Shown in pieces: positions 16,061-25,198 of a stretch of 56,496 nt of DNA. The stretch covers positions 1-56,496 of the forward strand of contig MSXT01000040.1 of NCBI GenBank assembly GCA_002083595.1, written 5' to 3'. Under the pieces are notes generated by a model, which saw only the letters and a program-made list of their open reading frames with translations, did no database searches and had not been told where the DNA came from. This DNA comes from Proteobacteria bacterium ST_bin16 (GTDB taxonomy: Bacteria; Pseudomonadota; Gammaproteobacteria; Burkholderiales; Nitrosomonadaceae). The stretch's first letter is position 1, and every line of letters starts with the position of its first letter. Both the position numbers and the translations under genes were made by a program.

Positions 16061-16489
16061 ATGGTATTAGAGGAATTATTGGAATCGACTCTGCAAGGAA
16101 TGGGTTACGAGTTGGTTGAAGTGGAACGGCTAGCACACAACAAATTATTAAGAATATTTGTCGACAAAGAGGGCGGTATTAACATCGATGATTGCGTAGC
16201 AATCAGCAATCATCTCAGCCGGTTGTTTGCAGTTGAAAACATCGATTACGGCCGGCTGGAAGTGTCATCGCCCGGATTAGACAGGCCGTTGCGGAAAGAA
16301 GCGGATTTTATCCGTTTCAAAGGAGAAACGGTCAAACTAAAACTGCGCATCCCGATTCAGGGGCAACGGAATTTTGTGGGAGTTTTGCGGGAAATAAATA
16401 ATGGCATAATAAAACTGGAAAGCGAAGGAAAATTGCTTGATCTTGAATTGAGTAACCTTGGAAAAGCGCGTTTGGTTCCAAAATTGTAG
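16061..16489 (+). CDS. rimP: Ribosome maturation factor RimP
   Basis: 142 aa from ATG 16061; the frame is open farther upstream, but those codons cover the leader terminator and are not RimP-like. RimP helps assemble the 30S subunit. The N-terminal VLEELLESTLQGMGYELVEVE, DDCVAISNHLSRLF and LEVSSPGLDRPLRKEADFIRF are family signatures. The next gene, nusA, starts 24 bases on, as in most proteobacteria. Confidence 0.93.
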   Translation: MVLEELLESTLQGMGYELVEVERLAHNKLLRIFVDKEGGINIDDCVAISNHLSRLFAVENIDYGRLEVSSPGLDRPLRKEADFIRFKGETVKLKLRIPIQGQRNFVGVLREINNGIIKLESEGKLLDLELSNLGKARLVPKL

Positions 16490-16513
16490 GTATATAGATT
16501 TGGCTGGAGGACT

Positions 16514-17986
16514 ATGAGCCGCGAAATTTTACTGTTGGTTGATGCATTGGCACGCGAGAAAGCGGTGGAAAAAGAAATTGTTTTCACTGCGCTGGAGCTC
16601 GCATTGGCATCCGCTACGAAAAAACGATTTCAAGAGGATATCGAGACTCGGGTTTCTATTGACAGAGCCACAGGAGATCACCAATCCTTCCGCCGCTGGC
16701 TGGTCGTTGAAGATGGCGCCGTGGAAGATCCTGAGCGCCAGATTGCCTTAAGTGATGCGGCAGAAACCGATGCGGATATTCAGGTTGGCAATTTTCTGGA
16801 AAAACCGCTGGAACCCATCGAGTTCGGACGTATCGGCGCGCAAGCCGCAAAACAAGTCATTTTCCAGAAAATACGCGACGCCGAACGTGAGCAAACATTG
16901 AATGATTTCCTGGAACGCGGAGATTACTTAGTTACCGGCGCGATTAAGCGCATGGAACGTGGCAATGCCATTATCGAATCCGGCAAGATCGAAGCGGAAC
17001 TCCCTCGCGACCAGATGATACCGAAAGAAAACCTACGTGTCGGTGACCGGGTCCGGGCTTATCTGCATAAAGTGGATCGCGCTGCCAGAGGACCGCAATT
17101 AAAGCTCTCGCGCAACTCCCCTGAATTTCTGATGAAATTGTTTGAACTGGAAGTGCCGGAGATTGAGGAAGGTCTGCTGGAAATCAAAGCGGCAGCCCGT
17201 GATCCCGGATCGCGCGCGAAGATTGCCGTCAAATCGAACGATCAGCGTGTCGACCCAATTGGCACCTGTGTCGGCATGCGTGGCTCCAGAGTTCAGGCGG
17301 TCATCAGTGAACTGGCCGGTGAACGCGTTGATATCGTGCTGTGGTCGGACGATCCCGCAACTTTTATCATCAATGCGCTGGCGCCCGCAGAAATCAGCAG
17401 TATCATGGTCGACGAAGAAAAGCACAGCATGGACATCGTGGTCGATGATGATAATCTGGCGCAAGCCATCGGCCGCGGCGGGCAAAATGTGCGCTTGGCT
17501 TCCGAATTGACCGGCTGGGAACTTAACATCATGACGGTGGAAGAATCCAAAACCAAGCATGAGCAAGAATCATCGCAAATCTGCCAGCTCTTTATGCAGA
17601 AACTCGATGTCGACGAAGAAATCGCAGAAATTCTTGTCCAAGAAGGCTTCGTTACGCTGGAAGAAGTGGCTTACGTGCCACTGAACGAGATGCTGGAAAT
17701 CGAATCCTTGGATGAAGAAACGGTCACCGAGATCCGCAATCGTGCGCGTAACGTGTTGCTCACGGATGCCATTGCGAGTGAAGAAAAAGTTGAACATGTC
17801 GCGGAAGATTTGCTTGCCATAGAAGGTATGGATATTAATATCGTGCGCGAGCTGGCGGCAAAAGGTATTAATACACAGTCCGATTTAGCCGATCTGGCCG
17901 CCGATGATCTGGTTGAGATAACCGGTATTGATATTGAACGTGCAAATCAATTAATTATCAAAGCACGTGAACCATGGTTTACTTGA
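16514..17986 (+). CDS. nusA: Transcription termination/antitermination factor NusA
   Basis: 490 aa. Order: N-terminal RNA-polymerase-binding domain, S1 domain (about 135-200; GDYLVTGAIKRMERGNAII), two KH domains (VGMRGSRVQAVISELAGERVD; AIGRGGQNVRLASELTG) and two C-terminal acidic repeats, as in gamma/betaproteobacterial NusA. It modulates pausing and termination and may act on the leader terminator of its own operon. AGGAGG-like TGGAGGA lies before ATG 16514. Confidence 0.97.
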   Translation: MSREILLLVDALAREKAVEKEIVFTALELALASATKKRFQEDIETRVSIDRATGDHQSFRRWLVVEDGAVEDPERQIALSDAAETDADIQVGNFLEKPLEPIEFGRIGAQAAKQVIFQKIRDAEREQTLNDFLERGDYLVTGAIKRMERGNAIIESGKIEAELPRDQMIPKENLRVGDRVRAYLHKVDRAARGPQLKLSRNSPEFLMKLFELEVPEIEEGLLEIKAAARDPGSRAKIAVKSNDQRVDPIGTCVGMRGSRVQAVISELAGERVDIVLWSDDPATFIINALAPAEISSIMVDEEKHSMDIVVDDDNLAQAIGRGGQNVRLASELTGWELNIMTVEESKTKHEQESSQICQLFMQKLDVDEEIAEILVQEGFVTLEEVAYVPLNEMLEIESLDEETVTEIRNRARNVLLTDAIASEEKVEHVAEDLLAIEGMDINIVRELAAKGINTQSDLADLAADDLVEITGIDIERANQLIIKAREPWFT

Positions 17987-17994
17987 TTTAAACA

Positions 17995-18019
17995 CCCGGT
18001 TAGTAATAAATTAACCGGG
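17995..18019 (+). terminator. Intra-operon hairpin between nusA and infB
   Basis: Stem CCCGGTTA / TAACCGGG with a 9-base loop, followed by CTGTTGTTTAT. It is a weak terminator or processing site that could lower infB relative to nusA. Confidence 0.55.
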
Positions 18020-18073
18020 CTGTTGTTTATTTCCGGAAGCCTGCTTGTCGTTTTGTTTGTTGAAGGGTTATAA

Positions 18074-20731
18074 ATGGCTCAAATGAGTGTGGAACAATTT
18101 GCTAATGAACTGGGTTTGTTACCGGCAGTTTTGCTGGAACAACTTAAAGCTGCCGGCGTAAAAAAAACGCTGGTGGAAGACAGTTTAACCGAGCAAGATA
18201 AAGCGCAGTTACTGGATTATCTAAGAAAAACTCATGGCACCACTGAGACCCGCAGCAAAGTCACGTTAACACGCCGCCAAACTTCCGAAATAAGAAAATC
18301 CGATAGCACGGGCCGGGCACGGACGATTCAAGTGGAAGTCAGAAAAAGACGCGTACTGACAAAACCTGACATGCCGGCTGAAGCTGAAACTGCCCAAGAA
18401 ACCGCCAAGCCGCTGGAGGACGTCAGTCCGCCGAGCAAGGAACCGGTCTCCATCATTGATGCGGAACAGCTGGCTCTGCGCAGCGAAGAGGCGCGCAAGC
18501 AAGCGGAATTGATGGCGCGCCAGGCTGAAGAGATTAAACAGAAAAGAGCGCGCAAGAAACCCGAGTCTGGCAATAAAACCCTAACAGAACCGGAAAAAGC
18601 CACTGAGGCTGAAGCAGCAGCCCCAACAGCAATCAAACCGGGACCGGCAACACCCTCAGAAGCGGAAATCAGCAGTCCGTCAACCACCGCTAAGAAAACC
18701 GAGACCGAACAATCCGCAGATGGCACTCAGGCCGCTTCGACCGACGGAACGCTGCACAAACCAGCGGTAAAACCGGAAGAAAAAGTCGAGAAAAAGAAGA
18801 AACAAACCAAGCAGCAAGTGGTCTGGAAAGATGAAACCACTAAAAAACGCGGTGTCAAAACCCGCGGCGATCTCACCAACGGTCAACAAGGCTGGCGCAC
18901 ACGCAGAGATAAACATAGCAAACCGGCGCATGCCGAAGAGCAGAATATGCACGCTTTTTCCGCACCGACAGAACCGATCGTGCGCGAAATCATGGTTCCC
19001 GAAACCATTTCTGTAGGCGCTCTTGCACAAAAAATGTCGGTAAAAGCCGCCGATGTCATCAAAGTATTGATGAAGATGGGTAGCATGGTGACCATCAATC
19101 AAATGCTGGATCAGGATACAGCCATGATTGTCGTCGAAGAAATGGGCCATATCGCCAAATATGCCGAGATCGATAATCCCGAGAATTTTCTTGCCGATCA
19201 CGAATCCTCCACCGGTGAAGCTGAATCGCTCCCGCGGGCACCTGTGGTCACTGTTATGGGGCACGTGGATCACGGTAAAACTTCATTATTGGACTATATT
19301 CGCCGCACCCGTGTCGCCGGTGGTGAAGCGGGCGGAATCACCCAGCACATCGGCGCTTATCATGTGGAAACCGATCACGGCATGATCACCTTTCTCGATA
19401 CCCCGGGGCATGAAGCCTTTACGGCCATGCGTGCACGTGGCACCAAGATCACGGATATCGTTATTCTTGTCGTCGCTGCGGATGACGGCGTCATGCCGCA
19501 AACCATCGAAGCCGTTCACCATGCCAAAGCAGCCAAGATCCCCATCATTGTAGCCGTCAATAAAATCGACAAACCCGAAGCCAATCCCGAACGGATCCGG
19601 CACGAACTAGTTGCGCACGAAGTAGTCCCGGAAGATTGGGGCGGCGATACGATGTTTGTCGAGGTATCGGCCAAAACAGGTCAAGGCATTGATAGCCTGC
19701 TGGAAAGCATATTGCTGCAAGCCGAAGTGCTGGAACTGAAAGCACCGGTCAAAACCGCTGCAAAAGGCGTCGTGATCGAATCACGGCTGGATAAAGGCCG
19801 CGGGCCAGTCGCAACCATACTGGTGCAATCCGGAACGCTGAATCGCGGCGATGTGATATTGGCTGGCGCGGTTTTTGGCAAAGTGCGCGGCATGAATGAC
19901 GAAAATGGTAAAGCGATTAAACAGGCGGGAACATCCATTCCGGTCGAAATTCAAGGGTTATCCGAGGTACCTGAAGCCGGCGAAACCGTGCTGGTACTCG
20001 ATGACGAGCGGAAAGCACGGGAAATCGCACTGTTCCGGCAAGGTAAATACCGTGATGTGAAGCTTGCCAAGCAACAAGCCGCAAAACTTGAGAATGTTTT
20101 TGACCAGCAAGAAGATGTCAAAATCCTATCCTTGATCATCAAAGCCGATGTGCAAGGTTCTTGCGAAGCCTTGGCTTACGCGCTGCAGAAAATTTCAACG
20201 GACGAAGTCAAAGTCAATATCATCCACAGTGGCGTGGGCGCGATTATCGAGTCCGATGTCAATCTGTCATTGGCATCCAAAGCCGTCATTATTGGCTTTA
20301 ATGTCCGTGCGGATGCAAGCGCGCGCAAATTGATCGGTTCCAGTGGCGTCGATGTGCGTTACTACAATATTATTTACGAAGCGGTTGATGAAATTAAAGC
20401 GGCACTTTCCGGCATGATGTCGCCCGATCGCAAGGAAAGCATCATCGGTCTTGTCGATATCCGTGAAATTTATCGCATTCCTAAAGTGGGCGTGGTTGCC
20501 GGATGTTATGTGCTCGATGGCATCGTCAAAAGAAGCTCACTCGTCAGAGTGTTGCGCGATGGCCTGGTAATCCACAGCTGCGAACTCGATTCGCTGAAAC
20601 GCTTCAAAGATGATGCCAAAGAAGTCCGGGAAGGGTTTGAATGCGGCTTATCGTTAAAAAATTTCAATGATATTCAGGTCGGCGATCAACTGGAAATTTA
20701 TGAAATTGTCGAGACCGCACGGTCTCTATAA
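18074..20731 (+). CDS. infB: Translation initiation factor IF-2
   Basis: 885 aa GTPase that brings fMet-tRNA to the 30S subunit. N-terminal IF2N domain (SVEQFANELGLLPAVLLEQL), a long low-complexity linker rich in K, E, A and P (about 75-300), second IF2N-like domain (ISVGALAQKMSVKAADVIKVL), G domain with VMGHVDHGKTSLLD, DTPGHEAF and NKIDKPEAN, then domains II-IV. Full length. It is 87 bases after nusA. Confidence 0.97.
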   Translation: MAQMSVEQFANELGLLPAVLLEQLKAAGVKKTLVEDSLTEQDKAQLLDYLRKTHGTTETRSKVTLTRRQTSEIRKSDSTGRARTIQVEVRKRRVLTKPDMPAEAETAQETAKPLEDVSPPSKEPVSIIDAEQLALRSEEARKQAELMARQAEEIKQKRARKKPESGNKTLTEPEKATEAEAAAPTAIKPGPATPSEAEISSPSTTAKKTETEQSADGTQAASTDGTLHKPAVKPEEKVEKKKKQTKQQVVWKDETTKKRGVKTRGDLTNGQQGWRTRRDKHSKPAHAEEQNMHAFSAPTEPIVREIMVPETISVGALAQKMSVKAADVIKVLMKMGSMVTINQMLDQDTAMIVVEEMGHIAKYAEIDNPENFLADHESSTGEAESLPRAPVVTVMGHVDHGKTSLLDYIRRTRVAGGEAGGITQHIGAYHVETDHGMITFLDTPGHEAFTAMRARGTKITDIVILVVAADDGVMPQTIEAVHHAKAAKIPIIVAVNKIDKPEANPERIRHELVAHEVVPEDWGGDTMFVEVSAKTGQGIDSLLESILLQAEVLELKAPVKTAAKGVVIESRLDKGRGPVATILVQSGTLNRGDVILAGAVFGKVRGMNDENGKAIKQAGTSIPVEIQGLSEVPEAGETVLVLDDERKAREIALFRQGKYRDVKLAKQQAAKLENVFDQQEDVKILSLIIKADVQGSCEALAYALQKISTDEVKVNIIHSGVGAIIESDVNLSLASKAVIIGFNVRADASARKLIGSSGVDVRYYNIIYEAVDEIKAALSGMMSPDRKESIIGLVDIREIYRIPKVGVVAGCYVLDGIVKRSSLVRVLRDGLVIHSCELDSLKRFKDDAKEVREGFECGLSLKNFNDIQVGDQLEIYEIVETARSL

Positions 20732-20758
20732 TCAGTACCCTGATTCGCAATAGCCTAT

Positions 20759-21142
20759 ATGCCCAAAGATTTTTCCCGCACCCTGCGTGTTGCCGACCAA
20801 ATACAACGGGAATTGGCGGATTTGGTACAAAATGAAATCAAAGATCCGCGTGTACGGCAAATCACGATCACGGCCGTCGAAGTGACTCGCGATTATAGTA
20901 ATGCCAAAGTCTTTTACACCACGTTATGCAATGCAGAAGAAAATGTACTGGTGGAAAAAGGCTTGGAACATGCCAAGGGTTTTTTGCGTACCCATCTCGC
21001 TCACCGGATGAAATTAAGAATCACGCCGCAACTCCACTTTGTTTTTGATGCATCGGTTGAGCGCGGCGTGCGTCTATCCAAATTAATCGACGAAGCCATC
21101 GCGCAAGACAAAGCAACGCATCATCTCGATCCGGATACCTGA
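20759..21142 (+). CDS. rbfA: Ribosome-binding factor A
   Basis: 127 aa KH-fold protein for late 30S maturation. Signatures: RTLRVADQIQRELADLVQNE, VRQITITAVEVTRDYSNAKVF and LRITPQLHFVFDASVERGVRLSKLI. It is 27 bases after infB, in the conserved order infB-rbfA-truB. Confidence 0.95.
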   Translation: MPKDFSRTLRVADQIQRELADLVQNEIKDPRVRQITITAVEVTRDYSNAKVFYTTLCNAEENVLVEKGLEHAKGFLRTHLAHRMKLRITPQLHFVFDASVERGVRLSKLIDEAIAQDKATHHLDPDT

Positions 21143-21185
21143 ACAAACCGGTTGACCACCGCATTGATAAAACCTCCGCACTCAT

Positions 21186-22124
21186 TTGACTAAACCAGCG
21201 AAACGCAATATCAGCGGCGTCCTGTTATTGGATAAACCGCTCAATATTTCATCCAACAAAGCCATCCAGATCGCCAAGCATCTTTTCTCCGCAACCAAAT
21301 GCGGACATACCGGCACATTGGATCCCCTGGCAACCGGATTGCTTCCGATCTGTTTTGGCGAAGCCACCAAGTTCTCATCAGTACTGCTGGGTGCCAATAA
21401 AACCTACGAAACAACCCTGAAACTCGGTTTCATGAGCACCACGGGGGATGCGGAAGGCGAAATCAATCAAGTGGCGGCCACACTTCAAAATCCAACTTTT
21501 TCCGCATGCGAACAAGTCATACAGGATTTTACCGGTCCTATCATGCAGACCCCGCCCATGTACAGCGCACTGAAACATCAAGGAAAACCGCTGTATGCCT
21601 ATGCCAGAAGCGGTGAAATCATTGAACGGCAAACGCGCGAAATCATTATTCACGGAATACAAATCCAGTCATTGCTGCACAATGAATTGCAATTGAATAT
21701 TCAATGCGGCACCGGTACTTACATCCGGACACTGGCGGAAGATATCGGCAAGGCGCTGGGATGCGGCGGCGCATACCTGCTGAGTTTGCGCCGTACCGCT
21801 ATCGACTGTTTCCAGGTTACTCAAGCACACACGCTATCGGCGCTGGAGGAAATGAACGCTACCGAGAGAGATGCGTGTTTACTGCCGATCGATTGTTTAT
21901 TGCAAGCATTCCCGGCAATAACCCTAGACGATCAGTCGGCATTACTGCTGCAACAAGGCCGCACCCTGGAATGTCAACCGGATGGCAACGCTATGCTGGC
22001 CGGAGAAGTCATACGCTTATATAACCGGCAACACTTCATGGGGCTTGGCGAAATCACCGCTAAGCAGGAAATAATGGCAAAGCGTTTATTGTCGAATAGT
22101 TATTGGTCTGAAATGGCGGTATAA
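21186..22124 (+). CDS. truB: tRNA pseudouridine(55) synthase
   Basis: 312 aa. It makes pseudouridine 55 in tRNA T-arms. The catalytic Asp is in HTGTLDPLATGLLPIC, and family motifs GVLLLDKPLNISSN and GTYIRTLAEDIGKALGCGG are present. The start is TTG at 21186: the frame has a stop at 21168 and no ATG or GTG before the conserved GVLLLDKP block. A clear ribosome site is missing, so translation may be coupled to rbfA, 43 bases upstream. Confidence 0.95.
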   Translation: MTKPAKRNISGVLLLDKPLNISSNKAIQIAKHLFSATKCGHTGTLDPLATGLLPICFGEATKFSSVLLGANKTYETTLKLGFMSTTGDAEGEINQVAATLQNPTFSACEQVIQDFTGPIMQTPPMYSALKHQGKPLYAYARSGEIIERQTREIIIHGIQIQSLLHNELQLNIQCGTGTYIRTLAEDIGKALGCGGAYLLSLRRTAIDCFQVTQAHTLSALEEMNATERDACLLPIDCLLQAFPAITLDDQSALLLQQGRTLECQPDGNAMLAGEVIRLYNRQHFMGLGEITAKQEIMAKRLLSNSYWSEMAV

Positions 22125-22467
22125 ATTCGCGTTCGGAACGAATTCTCCTGGAAATTGCCGGATCGCTGCATCACCTTTGATCGCGCTCATGCACACACCT
22201 CACAAACGTACTCTCTAACTTCCAAGACATCATGCAGTCGGCTTCAATCATGTCTCTAAACGCCGCACCGGCAAGAGCATTCCAATTATCCTACAAATAT
22301 AACTCATTAATTTTAGGCAAAAATAAGCATACCCTTTATAGCAATAAGATCTCTCAAAGTACATAATCGAAAGCGCCCGGGTTTGGAATGACTAATACTT
22401 TCATGATGAAAACTCTGAATCCAGGAGATTAATACAACAAATCTGCAATATAAAAAGGAGCAGAAAC
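22125..22467. other. Intergenic region after truB
   Basis: 343 bases. No gene or RNA is recognised. An imperfect palindrome (AATTCG..TTC / GGAACGAATT) at 22124-22144 may end the truB transcript. AAAAAGGAG at 22452-22460 is the ribosome site of the next gene. Confidence 0.3.
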
Positions 22468-23052
22468 ATGATACTAAGAAAACTAGCAATATCCATTATT
22501 GCAACGGGTGCTCTCGTCTTTGGAAGCGGTGTTCAAGCAAATACCTACTCATTCGGCCAGCTACTATCCGGTGGCGGTCCTGCGAATGTTCACTTTGCCG
22601 ATCTGAGTGCTACCGATGATGGCGGAGGAAACTGGACATTTACACTGACCACTTTAGATTTAAATGCAATCTTTGGTACCGATTCATTCATAGGCTCAAT
22701 GGCAGTGGTAGGCACGAAACCTTCGTCCAGTTCAACCGATTTAGGTGGAGGTGTAACTGTGGTCGATCCAGCCAATGGTGGCGGCCCAGGTGGAAGTTTT
22801 AATTTCCGTTACGATTTTGGTAGTGGCGGAGCATCGGACAGACTGACAGCCAATGAATCAGTAACTTGGCATGTGGGTGGTTTAGGATCCGATCCTTTAC
22901 CGATTAATGGTCAATTAGCGCTGCACGTTCAAGCCACATCATTTTCACCGGATTCCGCTTGGTACGTTTCACCCGTTCCAGAACCTGAAACCTATGCGAT
23001 GTTGCTGATCGGATTGGGATTACTCGGTACGGCCATCCGCCGCAAAAAGTAA
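22468..23052 (+). CDS. PEP-CTERM sorting-domain protein
   Basis: 194 aa: signal peptide (ILRKLAISIIATGALVFGSG, then VQA), a Gly/Asp/Ser-rich beta domain, and the tail VPEPETYAMLLIGLGLLGTAIRRKK, the canonical form of PEP motif, membrane helix and basic end. Strong ribosome site AAAAAGGAG. Surface or matrix localisation is expected through exosortase. Confidence 0.88.
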   Translation: MILRKLAISIIATGALVFGSGVQANTYSFGQLLSGGGPANVHFADLSATDDGGGNWTFTLTTLDLNAIFGTDSFIGSMAVVGTKPSSSSTDLGGGVTVVDPANGGGPGGSFNFRYDFGSGGASDRLTANESVTWHVGGLGSDPLPINGQLALHVQATSFSPDSAWYVSPVPEPETYAMLLIGLGLLGTAIRRKK

Positions 23053-23080
23053 AGTCGATGTGGAATCTGACCTTACTTAA

Positions 23081-23113
23081 AACAATCCCGCTCAAGTAGC
23101 GGGATTGTTCTTC
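23081..23113 (+). terminator. Rho-independent terminator
   Basis: A perfect 12-bp stem (AACAATCCCGCT / AGCGGGATTGTT) with loop CAAGT, then CTTC. It ends the PEP-CTERM gene and may also stop the convergent gene downstream. Confidence 0.85.
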
Positions 23114-23160
23114 ATGACACCAAAACAGCGTGGTCTTTTGACTGTTCCGGTCACACTGGC

Positions 23161-23556
23161 TCAAGCCGAGCCGAGATTGAAATCAAGCATTGCGCTACCG
23201 TTATATTGCTGCAAGTTACGCTCGGCAATACGCAATTTATGCAACAGAATGGTCAGTTGCGAATAAAACTCGTCGTTGGCAATCAATTGTTGCCATTCAT
23301 CGCCATCCGGATCATCCTCGTCGAGATTACGCCAGAAGAGATTGCAGAAGGTATTGAATGGAACCGGCTGACCGGCGATCAAATCCGCTTTTGTTTTATG
23401 ATTAATCCACCGTTGCCGCCTTTTGATCAAATCTTCCGCGCCAGCGCACACAACAACCGACAGATAAGCGTATAAGTCCGTGGTGCTGCGAATGCTCTGA
23501 AGTTCGGGAAATTTTCTTGTGTTGATGGCTTTGGCAATCAATTCCTGCAACGCCAT
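23161..23556 (-). CDS. Unknown protein
   Basis: 131 aa from ATG 23556 (ALQELIAKAINTRKF), chosen for an AAGG site about 9 bases before it. An upstream ATG at 23613 adds 19 residues but has no ribosome site. The protein is helical with a WRNLDEDDPDGDEWQQLIAND acidic patch and no membrane segment. No family recognised. Confidence 0.6.
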   Translation of the reverse strand: MALQELIAKAINTRKFPELQSIRSTTDLYAYLSVVVCAGAEDLIKRRQRWINHKTKADLIAGQPVPFNTFCNLFWRNLDEDDPDGDEWQQLIANDEFYSQLTILLHKLRIAERNLQQYNGSAMLDFNLGSA

Positions 23557-23897
23557 AGTAGAAACCTTAAGACTTACACCCGTTTGTAATACGTAAATTT
23601 TATCGAGGTACATAGGTCATCAAAAATAAAGTAAGAAGCCGTAACCAATGAACCATTCGATTAATAATCGGGATTAAGGTTCACTGGTACGTAATTTCTT
23701 TGATAATAAAGCTTTCTATTCGATTTCACCACTGCATCCGATCCGGTTAAGCAGCGCTGCAATTTCAGCAAACAACCATTGTTATCATTTGCATCCAAGA
23801 CACGGACACCTGCCACTCTTGCCATCAAAACTGAAGTAATGACGGTACGTACAATTTCAAGTACCGGCGAGTGTGTTCCTGCCATCAGCATGCACGA
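23557..23897. other. Gap with one doubtful small frame
   Basis: About 340 bases upstream of the unknown gene and downstream of the phosphoribosyltransferase. A 76-codon minus-strand frame at 23661-23891 overlaps nothing, but it has no clear ribosome site and no recognisable family. It is not called as a gene. Confidence 0.3.
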
Positions 23898-24542
23898 TTA
23901 ATCCGCCGCCTGCCGGGAGGAATCGGCAAGACAAGCGATTACCTCGTCATCGCTCACTTGGGGAAAATCCGTATAAAACTGCCCGACGGCATAAAAATCA
24001 TCGGGCGCTGACAAACAGACAATGCGACCCGCTTTGCCCTGCAATTTCTTCAGTGTTTCCCGCGGCGCCACCGGCACAGCACAGATCAATTCCGCCGTTT
24101 TTTGATTGCGCAAGGCATGCAGTGCGGCAATCATGGTTGAACCGGTAGCCAATCCGTCATCAACGACAATCACGATGCGCCCTGCTGGATCTATCGGTGC
24201 GCGCTCGGGCGTATAGCGCGCGCGCCGTTGCCGGATGGTTTCCAATTGCACCGATACTTCCTGATCGATGTACGCTTGATCCGCACCGGCTCGCGCGGCA
24301 TATTCCGTCAAATACACCCAGCCGCTTTCGTCGACGGAACCGATTGCATATTCCGGGTTACCGGGAGCACGTAATTTGCGCACCAGCACCACATCCAGTT
24401 CGCCGTTCAGCCGCTGCGCAATCGCCTTGGCCATCGGCACCGCCCCACGCGGGATAGCGAGTACCAGTGGATTTTTATCGCGATATCCGGACAATGCATC
24501 CACCAGCTTCCCGGCTGCTGCCATGCGGTCGGCGAAAATCAT
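23898..24542 (-). CDS. Phosphoribosyltransferase-family protein
   Basis: 214 aa. The PRPP-binding loop IVIVVDDGLATGSTM (about 115-130), preceded by VLAIPRGAVPMAKAIAQRL and LVRKLRAPGNPEYAIGSV, defines the type found in stress clusters as 'putative phosphoribosyl transferase'. The substrate is unknown; it is not a classical purine/pyrimidine salvage enzyme. Divergent from the archease gene, sharing a 248-base upstream region. Confidence 0.85.
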   Translation of the reverse strand: MIFADRMAAAGKLVDALSGYRDKNPLVLAIPRGAVPMAKAIAQRLNGELDVVLVRKLRAPGNPEYAIGSVDESGWVYLTEYAARAGADQAYIDQEVSVQLETIRQRRARYTPERAPIDPAGRIVIVVDDGLATGSTMIAALHALRNQKTAELICAVPVAPRETLKKLQGKAGRIVCLSAPDDFYAVGQFYTDFPQVSDDEVIACLADSSRQAAD

Positions 24543-24790
24543 GCTGCGCTCCTTATCGTCATTAAGATAGAACGTCGATGCGAGATCGATTGGCGCTTTG
24601 AATCTCCAGAGAATCTGTCGATTTCCCCGAAGATGGCGGCATTATCGGACTTGTGTTCGGCATACAAAGCCCTCTTGCGCTTCGCACGCACGGCTTACTA
24701 TTTGATCAATCGCAACGATCGTTCAGATTGATACCTTTCTTCCGGCAAAAATACTACAATAAAACTACATTTTTATAAAGTGATTAAAAA

Positions 24791-25198
24791 ATGAGCTCAT
24801 CGTATTTCGAACACGATGCCGACATCGGGATTATCGGCCGCGGCCTGACCATCGAACAATCGTTTGAAGCTGCGGCGCATGCGGTCTTCGCGATTATCAC
24901 CAATATTGCGGCGGTGCAACCCGTGATCGTACTTACGCTTGAATTTGAAGAATCCGATCCTGAGCTGGCGCTGGTGGTCTGGCTTAACCTCATTTTAGGA
25001 AAAGCGCGCGAGTTCGGCATGGTATTGAGTCATTTTTATATCCAGCGTCAAGGCGATCATTGGCATGCCAAAGTAGCCGGAGAAAAATGGCGCGACGGCT
25101 TGGAACGCGGCGTGGAAGTCAAAGGCGCAACACTGACCATGCTCGCGGTGAAACAAACCGGTCCGATATGGGAATCCCGTTGCGTGGTGGACGTATGA
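24791..25198 (+). CDS. Archease
   Basis: 135 aa. The metal-binding N-terminal EHDADIGIIGRGLTIEQSFEAAAHAVF and the C-terminal VEVKGATLTML..VVDV match archease, which speeds guanylylation and turnover of the RNA ligase RtcB. Its stop overlaps the rtcB start by 4 bases (ATGA), so the two are translationally coupled. Confidence 0.92.
   Translation: MSSSYFEHDADIGIIGRGLTIEQSFEAAAHAVFAIITNIAAVQPVIVLTLEFEESDPELALVVWLNLILGKAREFGMVLSHFYIQRQGDHWHAKVAGEKWRDGLERGVEVKGATLTMLAVKQTGPIWESRCVVDV

Noticed and set aside
23661..23891. A 76-codon minus-strand frame
   Set aside because: No ribosome site or recognisable domain; evidence too thin.
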